This document shows positions 1 to 5,065 of a DNA stretch of 5,065 nucleotides, piece after piece (the stretch's first letter is position 1; each line of letters begins with the position of its first letter). Source of the stretch: CAIUVD01 sp044338255 (lineage in GTDB: Bacteria > Planctomycetota > UBA11346); the NCBI GenBank assembly GCA_044338255.1, contig JBIILZ010000185.1:1-5065 (forward strand). Direction: 5' to 3'. The notes under the pieces were generated by a model. The model was not told the origin of the DNA. It saw nothing but the letters and a program-made list of their open reading frames with translations, and searched no databases. The position numbers were made by a program, and so were the translations under genes.

Positions 1-139
1 GGTCGAGCCCCAAGCGTTTTACGTGCTCTCCGGCAGCGGAAGCCGCTTCTACCAGCGGGCTCGGGACAACCAAAGCAAACTGGCAGGAGACGACGGAATT
101 ACTCATACCAGTCTGTCGGGAATAGATGACCGAGGATGA
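1..139 (+). CDS. Possible 3' end of an unrecognised upstream gene
   Basis: From base 2 a frame stays open from the window edge to a TGA at 137-139, giving about 45 residues. It reads VEPQAFYVLSGSGSRFYQR, then a polar stretch ending GIDDRG. The first twenty or so codons are rich in G/C at the third position, like the confident genes here; the later codons are not. The stop lies inside the left half of the palindrome at 110-267, so the last ten or so residues would be encoded by that element, as if it had replaced the natural 3' end. I recognise no family. Weaknesses: the other two forward frames are also open until 123-129, and a reverse frame (ATG at 106) is open to the window edge, so coding on either strand is possible. 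This is a tentative partial call. Confidence 0.3.
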   Translation, partial: VEPQAFYVLSGSGSRFYQRARDNQSKLAGDDGITHTSLSGIDDRG

Positions 140-267
140 CGAAGGGATCGTCCGGCAGATCCAAGGCGGCAAAGCGGGCGGATAGCGGGAGCTATCTGAC
201 CGTTTTGCCAACGCCGGAGCTGCCGGACGAGACCGAGTCAGCCGACCGAATCTATTCCCGACAGGCT
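110..267. repeat. 158-base nested palindrome (candidate MITE/REP-like element)
   Basis: Four stacked helices can be read directly. Bases 110-127 pair with 250-267 (18 pairs, one G-T). Bases 148-162 pair with 216-230 (15 positions, one mismatch). Bases 168-177 pair with 200-209 (one G-T). Bases 179-186 pair with 191-198 around a four-base GGGA loop. Nearly symmetric internal loops separate the helices (20/19 and 5/6 bases), and within the large one TGAC (137-140) can pair with GTCA (237-240). The heptamer GACCGAG occurs in the same orientation on both sides of that loop (128-134 and 231-237). I found no convincing target-site duplication at the ends. It could be a non-autonomous miniature inverted-repeat element, a dispersed palindromic repeat, or a structured 3' region ending the leftward radC transcript. 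It lacks the GTTRRRY/RYYYAAC ends expected of an integron attC site. The structure is certain as sequence; its nature is inferred. Confidence 0.75.
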
Positions 268-268
268 C

Positions 269-1204
269 CTAGACGCGCCAGCACTGGGGGTGTGAGCGGC
301 GGATGCTGAAGAAGCGACCGGCGTCGCCGAGCACCAAGTGGTCGTGCAATGGCACATCGATGGCCCGGCAGGCGAGCACCAGACGGATGGTGACCTGGAT
401 GTCGGCCGCCGAGGGCGTCGGATCGCCGCTGGGATGGTTGTGTACCGCCACCGTCGCCACCGCCCCGGCGCTCAACGCCGCTCGGCAGAAGGCCCGGGGC
501 GGAGCATCGGTGCTGTCGATGTCGCCGCGTGCGATCTGGCGTGGCTCACCGATCAGGCGCGAGCGCGCATCGAGGGGCAGACACCAGAATTCCTCGTGCG
601 CCAGGCCGGCGGCGAGACCCGCGAGCAGGGCGGCGATGGCTTCCGGGGTCTTCAGTGTCGGCCGATCGCGCAGCACCGCCGAGGCCAGGCGCCGGCCGAT
701 TTCGAAGGCCGCCGCCAGTTCCGCGGCCTTCGCCGGACCGAGGCCCTTGTAGACGGCGAGCTCTTCAACGAGTTTGCGCGCCAAGCCGGGAATGCCGTGA
801 TGCTCATCGAGCAGGCGCTGGGCCAATTCGAGGACTCCTTCGCTGCCACTGCCGGTGCGCAGCAGCAGGGCCACGAGTTCGACATCCGCCAGCGTGTCGA
901 TGCCGCCACGCAGGGCCTTCTCGCGGGGACGCTCCGAATCATTGCGTCGTTCGAGGGCCGAGGTGCCCGGTTCCAGGCTCGCCACCAGGAGGCCGCGGTA
1001 GGCGAGGCGACTGGTTGCTAGCCAGCCACGGGCATCCAATTCTCCGGCGCCAGTGAGCCGGCGCACGGCTTCCTGCGCGTCCCAGCGCGGCACGCCGACC
1101 TGGGACAGGGCTTCGGGAGTAGGCTGGTCGAGTTCGACGGCGGCGCGGATCACTCGCAGGGTCGCTTCGCGGCGCAGCGCCAAAGGACCTTCGAGGGCCA
1201 GCAT
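269..1204 (-). CDS. radC: RadC family JAMM/MPN+ protein with N-terminal extension
   Basis: The 311-residue product matches the RadC (UPF0758) family. Residues 92-118 carry the family entry motif RPREKALRGG...LADVELVALLLRTG. A helix-hairpin-helix follows at about 149-173 (YKGLGPAKAAELAAAFEIGRR). The C-terminal JAMM domain has E204 or E205, then HNHPSGDPTPSAAD at 255-268 with metal ligands H255, H257 and D268, so the metalloprotease-like site looks intact. The biochemical role of RadC is unsettled; the old DNA-repair label is not well supported, and domesticated or mobile copies are common. The usual length is about 220-230 residues. The extra first 85 residues resemble a winged helix-turn-helix (about 28-70: TPEALSQVGVPRWDAQEAVR, then a short wing). 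There is no internal Met; V74 is a GTG codon but has no SD. The ATG overlaps the upstream stop (TGATG), implying translational coupling. The stop lies one base from the 110-267 palindrome. Confidence 0.9.
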   Translation of the reverse strand: MLALEGPLALRREATLRVIRAAVELDQPTPEALSQVGVPRWDAQEAVRRLTGAGELDARGWLATSRLAYRGLLVASLEPGTSALERRNDSERPREKALRGGIDTLADVELVALLLRTGSGSEGVLELAQRLLDEHHGIPGLARKLVEELAVYKGLGPAKAAELAAAFEIGRRLASAVLRDRPTLKTPEAIAALLAGLAAGLAHEEFWCLPLDARSRLIGEPRQIARGDIDSTDAPPRAFCRAALSAGAVATVAVHNHPSGDPTPSAADIQVTIRLVLACRAIDVPLHDHLVLGDAGRFFSIRRSHPQCWRV

Positions 1205-1560
1205 CAGGCGCCCAGGGCGGTCAGCGCCTGGTCGGCGCGATCGAGGACTGCGGTCTCGAGATCGGCATCGGCGATGATCGCCGCCGCCGCCGCGGCGCGG
1301 GTGGCATCGCTGCCGGCGCGCAGGGGCAGGGCCCGCTGGTAGATCTGCGCCCGGCGCGCCTGCAGGGCGGCCACCGCCGACGCTCCGGCGCGGGCCGATA
1401 GTTCGCGCAGCGGGGGGGCCGGCGGATACGCCTGGGCGCTGAGCGGCGGCTCCTGGTCCAGGCCGAGCCAGCGCACCAGCCGGATGCCGGCAAGAAGCAT
1501 GCCGGCGAAGACCAGCAGTGCGCCCATGATCGCGAGTAACGAGGGAACGACACTGTCCAT
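1204..1560 (-). CDS. Small single-pass membrane protein, unknown function
   Basis: This 118-residue protein has one hydrophobic segment at about residues 4-25 (VVPSLLAIMGALLVFAGMLL) followed by R27 and R30. By the positive-inside rule the C-terminal part should face the cytoplasm. A proline-rich linker (about 38-51, PPLSAQAYPPAPP) leads to an Ala/Arg/Leu-rich helical region (52-118) including an alanine run near 89-94. I recognise no family. The ATG at 1560 is preferred over the in-frame ATG at 1626: it puts the membrane segment at the N-terminus, whereas the longer start adds 22 polar residues with no SD and crosses into the divergent gene's leader. No good SD precedes 1560 either, so the start is moderately sure. 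The stop overlaps the radC ATG by one base, so the two are probably co-translated. A run of seven C on the coding strand (1412-1418) falls in the proline-rich linker. Confidence 0.7.
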   Translation of the reverse strand: MDSVVPSLLAIMGALLVFAGMLLAGIRLVRWLGLDQEPPLSAQAYPPAPPLRELSARAGASAVAALQARRAQIYQRALPLRAGSDATRAAAAAAIIADADLETAVLDRADQALTALGA

Positions 1561-1667
1561 GCCACGGACTCTAGCAGCAGTAGATAAATTGCGACCCCGA
1601 TGCCCGCCGCATGAAGAAAATAGCATCGTGCGGCAACCCGCGTTATGCTACTGCCGAGGAATACATC
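1561..1667. promoter_or_regulatory. Divergent intergenic region, presumed promoters both ways
   Basis: These 107 bases separate two genes transcribed away from each other, so both promoters should lie here or slightly inside the genes. The region includes an AT-rich patch (TAGATAAATT, 1581-1590), unusual in this GC-rich window. For the rightward gene TATGCT at 1644-1649 matches a -10 box at four of six positions, but no good -35 sits at normal spacing and the implied leader would be very short. No matching leftward pair stood out. I see no palindrome that would mark an operator. The placement is by context and the boxes are weak. Confidence 0.35.
1656..1660 (+). promoter_or_regulatory. Ribosome binding site that sets the dehydrogenase start
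   Basis: GAGGA ends seven bases before the ATG at 1668, a good Shine-Dalgarno match at normal spacing. The earlier in-frame ATG at 1611 has no such site upstream, so translation is assigned to 1668. Confidence 0.75.
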
Positions 1668-4600
1668 ATGGCCACCCAGATCCGCTCGAAAAAGTCCGTT
1701 GCCAAGTTTGCTGACAAGTTTGCTGACAAGTTTGCCGACAAGTCTGCCGACAAGTCTGCCGACAAGACTGCCGACAAGTCTGCCAACAAGTCTGCCAACA
1801 AGTCTGCCGACAAGCCGGCTGCCAAGTCCAGCCCCGCCGGACGCCCCCAGGCAAACCGGGCCGAGCGTGTCCACACCACCGCCAGCTATCGGGCGCCCTC
1901 GCATGATGAGCTGCTCACGGAAGTCCGCCAAGCCTTGGCCACCGGTCTCGATGAGACCGTGGCTTGGTATCGCGCGCAGATGCCGGCCCATTATTTCCAG
2001 GTGACGCCGCCGTCGGAACAGACCTTCCATGTCCAGTTGCTGCACAGCCTGCGCACCGCCCAGGATCCGCGGCTGACGGTGATCGATGATCCTCGGCATG
2101 GGAAGCTGCTGGTCCTGGGCTCGCCAGAGCGGCATTCCCTGGCCGAGGTCATTCCCGTGGTCGCCGGTCATCAGGCCGCCACCAACCACGACATCACGCG
2201 CATCGAACTGCACACCGCCGGTGATCGCAGCGTGTTCCTGTACGCCTTCGGCTATGGCCCGGTGTCGGTGCCTGCGGGCTTCGATCTCGGCGCCCATCGC
2301 GCCGCGATCCTTCGTGAAGCCTGCGGTCGCGAGACCTCGTGTTCCATCGCCGCCAAGCGCTACCTCGATGTCGTTGACCAGGGCTATCTCGCCCGCTCGC
2401 GCGTCGATCGCGTGGTCCGCCATGTGCTCGCCTGGGCCCGGCTGGATCGGCCCGAAGATCTCCACGTGCAATCCGATCAACCCGCAGACGGCACCGCCAC
2501 GCGCATCCTCCTCGCCGCCGGTGGCGTCACCATGTGGCCGTTGCTGAAGCACATCGCCCAGGTCCTCACCCGGCATCGCCTGGCCTTCGAGCGCGGGTAT
2601 CTCGACTGGGTCCCGGCAGTGACGCCGGTGGTGACCTCCGATCCCACCAGCAAGGCCCTCATCGCGACCATCTACGTGCATGACGCGGCGGGAAAAACCC
2701 TCTCGGCCAAGGTCATCGCCGCCATCGAGAGCGACCTCCTGGCGGTACGCGACCAGTACGCCGACGCCTTATCCGTTACCTACACTTCTGGCGAGTACGG
2801 ACTCACCGAACTCGCAACCCTGCGGGCGGTGGCCTGTGCCGCGAGCTACCTCATCGGTCCCGATCATCCCTACCTCGACGTCAATGACATCGCTGTCGAG
2901 GCCTTGCTGCGGAACCCGGCCCTGGGGCATGCGCTCGCCGAGCTGCTGGCGACGCGCTTCCGTCCCGGTCATACGCGCAAGGAGCAGACCTGGCAGCGTG
3001 CCCATGCCGAGCTCCTGGCCCAGGCGCATGCGGTTGCGATCCCGGCGCAGGCGCTGGTTCTTGAGGCGATGATCAAGGTCATCGCCGGCGTGCAGGCGAC
3101 CAACGCCTGGCGGCCGGGGCGTCTGGGCTTGGCCTTCAAGCTCGCCCCCGAGCTGCTGCCGGCCGGGCGCTTCCCTCAGCAGCCCTTCGGCGTGTTCTTC
3201 TTCTTCGGTCCGCATGCACGGGGCTTCCACGTGCGCTTCCGGGCCAGTGCGCGCGGCGGCCTGCGCCTGCTCATCCCCAAGAATCCGACGCACTACGCCA
3301 TGGCCCGCGAAGGCGTGTTGAAGGAGGTCTACGACCTCGCCTGGGCCCAGCAGCTCAAGAACAAGGATATCCCCGAAGGCGGCTCGAAGTGCATCGCCCT
3401 GGTCGAACTCGGCGCCGATCCCGATGCCGCGGTCAAGCAGGTCGTCGATGCCTTCCTCGATCTCCTGGTGCCGGCGAGCCGGGCCCCAGAAGTCATCGGT
3501 CCCTTTGGCGCCTCGCGCGTGCCGGATCTGATCTTCCTCGGCCCCGACGAGAACATGACCCCCGCGCGCATCGTGTGGGTCACCAATTGCGCGCACGAAC
3601 GCGGCCTGCCGCATCATGCGACGTTGATGAGCTCCAAGCCCGGAGCGGGCATCAACCATAAGGAATTCGGCGTCACCAGCGAAGGCATCTTCAGCTGGCT
3701 GCGGGTCGTCCTGCCGCTGGTCGGGATCGGCGACAAGCAGCCCTATTCACTGAAGATCACCGGTGGACCGGACGGCGATCTGGGCGGCAATCTGCTGCGC
3801 ATCCTGCACCGCGAGCATGGCGCGCGGGTGCGCGTGGTGGCGATCGGCGACGGCACCGGCGCCGCCTTTGATCCACATGGCCTGGATTGGCGCGAGCTGT
3901 TGCGCCTGGTGCGCGAGGGCAAGGGCATCGCCGCCTTCGATCCCGCCAAGCTCACGCCGGCGGCACGCAAGGCCGGCGCCAAGGTGGTGCCGGCTACCGA
4001 CCGCGAAGGCGAACAGTTCCGCAACCAGCTCCACAACACCGTCCAGGCGGATGTCTTCATTCCCTGCGGTGGCCGCCCGAATTCGATCAACGATGGCAAC
4101 TGGCAGGTTTTCCTGCGCGAGGGGCGTCCCACGGCCAAGGCCATGATCGAGGGCGCGAACATCTTCATCACCTCCCATGCGCGCCACGCACTCGAGGATG
4201 CCGGTCTGCTGGTGATCAAGGATTCGTCGGCCAACAAGGGCGGGGTGATCTGTTCGAGCTATGAAGTGCTCGCCGGACTGGTGCTTGAGGATGCCGAATT
4301 CCTGAGCATCAAGCCGGCCTTCGTCAAAGAGGTGGTGGGCATCATCCGCGCCCGGGCCGAGTCCGAGGCCAAGGCCCTGATCTCGGCCTGGAAGCGGCGT
4401 GCCGGACACGTCCGCCTATCCGATCTCTCGCAGCAGATCAGCGCCGAGATCAACCGCGTCAATACGCTCATCGAAGGGTACATCACCGAGCACCTTGCCG
4501 ACAAGGATCTGCAGACGACCTGGACCAGGCACCTCGAAGGCCACTGCCCGCCGGCGCTACTGCAATGGCGCGAGCGTCTGCTCACGCGCATCCCTCGCGA

Positions 4601-4862
4601 GCACCGCGTGGCGATCCTCTCCAAACGTCTCGCCAGTCGCATGGTCTATCAGGAAGGCCTGACTTGGTGCGCCACTTACCTCGCCGATGGCGAGCGCCTG
4701 TGGGAGACCTTGCGCACTTACCTTGAGGCCGAGAAGCAGGTCGCCGAGGTCTGCGAGCGGCTCGCGGCCCTCGATCTCCCCGATGGCGAAACCATGATCC
4801 GCGTGGTCCGCACCGGCGCACAACGCGAGCTGGTGCGCCGCCGCCTGGGCAACGAATTCTGA
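1668..4862 (+). CDS. NAD-specific glutamate dehydrogenase, large GDH2-like type
   Basis: This 1064-residue cytosolic enzyme should oxidise L-glutamate to 2-oxoglutarate and ammonium with NAD+, feeding carbon to the TCA cycle. Its length and motifs fit the roughly 115 kDa class typified by fungal GDH2, not the 50 kDa hexamers or the 180 kDa bacterial class. Residues 1-70 are a low-complexity, probably disordered tail with a four-residue repeat. About 70-480 is a poorly conserved, probably regulatory part, perhaps ACT-like. The catalytic core starts with RGGLR (529-533) and QQLKNKDIPEGGSK (561-574); K564 and K574 are the likely substrate and catalytic lysines. Next come GPDEN (625-629, likely catalytic D627), the dinucleotide-binding loop GGPDGDLGGN (699-708), D728 in AIGDGTG, PCGGRP (799-804), EGAN (828-831) and KDSSANKGGV (851-860). 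A helical tail follows. All expected key residues are present. The start at 1668 is chosen from GAGGA at 1656. It stands alone, 14 bases before a strong hairpin. Confidence 0.88.
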   Translation: MATQIRSKKSVAKFADKFADKFADKSADKSADKTADKSANKSANKSADKPAAKSSPAGRPQANRAERVHTTASYRAPSHDELLTEVRQALATGLDETVAWYRAQMPAHYFQVTPPSEQTFHVQLLHSLRTAQDPRLTVIDDPRHGKLLVLGSPERHSLAEVIPVVAGHQAATNHDITRIELHTAGDRSVFLYAFGYGPVSVPAGFDLGAHRAAILREACGRETSCSIAAKRYLDVVDQGYLARSRVDRVVRHVLAWARLDRPEDLHVQSDQPADGTATRILLAAGGVTMWPLLKHIAQVLTRHRLAFERGYLDWVPAVTPVVTSDPTSKALIATIYVHDAAGKTLSAKVIAAIESDLLAVRDQYADALSVTYTSGEYGLTELATLRAVACAASYLIGPDHPYLDVNDIAVEALLRNPALGHALAELLATRFRPGHTRKEQTWQRAHAELLAQAHAVAIPAQALVLEAMIKVIAGVQATNAWRPGRLGLAFKLAPELLPAGRFPQQPFGVFFFFGPHARGFHVRFRASARGGLRLLIPKNPTHYAMAREGVLKEVYDLAWAQQLKNKDIPEGGSKCIALVELGADPDAAVKQVVDAFLDLLVPASRAPEVIGPFGASRVPDLIFLGPDENMTPARIVWVTNCAHERGLPHHATLMSSKPGAGINHKEFGVTSEGIFSWLRVVLPLVGIGDKQPYSLKITGGPDGDLGGNLLRILHREHGARVRVVAIGDGTGAAFDPHGLDWRELLRLVREGKGIAAFDPAKLTPAARKAGAKVVPATDREGEQFRNQLHNTVQADVFIPCGGRPNSINDGNWQVFLREGRPTAKAMIEGANIFITSHARHALEDAGLLVIKDSSANKGGVICSSYEVLAGLVLEDAEFLSIKPAFVKEVVGIIRARAESEAKALISAWKRRAGHVRLSDLSQQISAEINRVNTLIEGYITEHLADKDLQTTWTRHLEGHCPPALLQWRERLLTRIPREHRVAILSKRLASRMVYQEGLTWCATYLADGERLWETLRTYLEAEKQVAEVCERLAALDLPDGETMIRVVRTGAQRELVRRRLGNEF
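1707..1814 (+). repeat. 12-bp in-frame tandem repeat, nine units
   Basis: Nine consecutive 12-base units (consensus TCTGCCGACAAG; first two TTTGCTGACAAG) encode (F/S/T)-A-(D/N)-K at residues 14-49 of the dehydrogenase. Degenerate units flank the array (GTTGCCAAG at 1698-1706; CCGGCTGCCAAG at 1815-1826). Units 1 and 2, 4 and 5, and 7 and 8 are identical neighbours, as expected from recent slippage duplication. Changes between units are single substitutions (T/C, G/A, T/A). Most units carry one Asp and one Lys and so are charge-neutral, unlike the basic tails of histone-like proteins. The repeat keeps several reading frames open on both strands, producing spurious ORFs. Confidence 0.93.
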
Positions 4863-4876
4863 AGTGCCCCCCCTGG

Positions 4877-4957
4877 GAGCGCCGGGCATCAGCCCGGCTG
4901 CGGGTCGGCGGCGCGGTAGTGGTGCAAGGACCCGAGCCGGGCTGGTGCCCGGCGCTC
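4877..4957 (+). terminator. Large GC-rich hairpin after the dehydrogenase (terminator or REP-like)
   Basis: Bases 4877-4906 pair with 4929-4957 over 29 pairs, with one G-U (within CATCAG/CTGGTG) and one bulged base, around a 22-base loop (4907-4928). The stem begins 14 bases after the TGA, where a terminator would lie. There is no U-tract: the right arm is followed directly by GTGCGCC, the start of a group II intron. The left flank TGGGAGC could extend the stem if the right arm had continued with CCCA, so the palindrome seems cut by the intron. The arm sequence (GAGCGCCGGGCATCAGCCCGG) resembles dispersed palindromic repeats of GC-rich bacteria, so a REP-like unit is as likely as a dedicated terminator. 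Confidence 0.75.
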
Positions 4958-5065
4958 GTGCGCCCAACAGCGCACATCAACAGCAGGGTGCAAGTCCCTG
5001 CCGGGGCAACGGCATCCAGCCCCGTATCCGAAACCAACTGCGTCGTCGTGAGGCGGGGTGGAGAG
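4958..5065 (+). mobile_element. 5' end of a bacterial group II intron (partial, runs off window)
   Basis: The segment starts with GTGCG, the conserved group II 5' splice-site sequence (GUGYG). Three short helices follow as in domain I: GTGCGC (4958-4963) with GCGCAC (4970-4975); GCAGGG (4983-4988) with CCCTGC (4996-5001) around TGCAAGT; and CGGGGC (5002-5007) with GCCCCG (5019-5024). The AGGGTGCAAGTCCCT block is typical of bacterial group II introns. Only about 108 bases are visible: the exon-binding sites, reverse transcriptase/maturase gene and domains V-VI would lie to the right. The intron is in the same orientation as the dehydrogenase and would be transcribed by read-through. Its position directly on a stem-loop is the habit of class C introns, but the class cannot be fixed from this piece. 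Confidence 0.8.

Noticed and set aside
1..106. Reverse-strand open frame starting at an ATG at 106
   Set aside because: It is open to the window edge, but I recognise no domain and see no SD. The forward frame ending at 139 looks slightly more protein-like, and neither is secure.
110..267. Integron attC site
   Set aside because: The size and imperfect palindrome fit loosely, but the expected RYYYAAC and GTTRRRY ends are missing and there is no cassette arrangement.
303..1056. Forward-strand open frames opposite radC
   Set aside because: They are shadows on the complementary strand of a gene with clear RadC motifs; their translations are arginine-rich with no domain.
1611..1667. Upstream in-frame ATG at 1611 as the dehydrogenase start
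   Set aside because: It has no Shine-Dalgarno site and adds 19 residues, while GAGGA at 1656-1660 is ideally placed for the ATG at 1668.
1698..1826. CRISPR-like array
   Set aside because: The 12-base units are contiguous with no spacers, in frame with the gene and divergent by codon; it is a coding minisatellite.
1221..2681. Long reverse-strand open frame of about 486 residues opposite the dehydrogenase N-terminal half
   Set aside because: It is antisense to well-recognised coding sequence and also overlaps the small membrane protein gene in another frame. The 12-bp repeat, having no stops in several frames, helps keep it open and gives an artificial LVGR-type repeat.
4921..4994. Shared octamer GGTGCAAG in the hairpin loop (4921-4928) and in the intron (4987-4994)
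   Set aside because: Eight bases shared once in GC-rich DNA is weak; the intron copy is explained by the conserved domain I block.

Overview
The window is high-GC bacterial chromosomal DNA with densely packed genes, SD-type ribosome binding sites and a bacterial group II intron start. I infer a proteobacterium, possibly a gammaproteobacterium. No rRNA or other phylogenetic marker is present, so this is a weak assignment.

Layout from left to right: (1) Bases 1-109 probably hold the end of a gene that enters from outside the window; I do not recognise it. (2) Bases 110-267 form one long nested palindrome that can fold almost end to end. It stops one base short of the radC stop codon and looks like a miniature mobile or repeat element, or a structured terminator region. 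(3) Two genes run leftward with a 1-base stop/start overlap: a small single-pass membrane protein of unknown function (1560-1204), then a RadC/JAMM protein with an extra N-terminal winged-helix-like region (1204-269). (4) A divergent intergenic region of 107 bases (1561-1667) carries the start signals in both directions. (5) A large NAD-dependent glutamate dehydrogenase (1668-4862) resembles the roughly 115 kDa, fungal GDH2-like type. It starts with a 12-bp tandem repeat encoding a four-residue (F/S/T)-A-(D/N)-K repeat. (6) A very strong GC-rich hairpin (4877-4957) lies 14 bases after the dehydrogenase stop. (7) The 5' end of a group II intron begins at the first base after the hairpin (GTGCG at 4958) and runs off the window.

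The leftward pair is probably co-translated but has no evident functional link to the dehydrogenase, which is a catabolic enzyme linking glutamate to 2-oxoglutarate and ammonium. The points most worth following are the two palindromic structures, the intron placed on the end of one of them, and the in-frame 12-bp repeat at the dehydrogenase N-terminus. I see no clear sign of an undescribed multi-gene system here.
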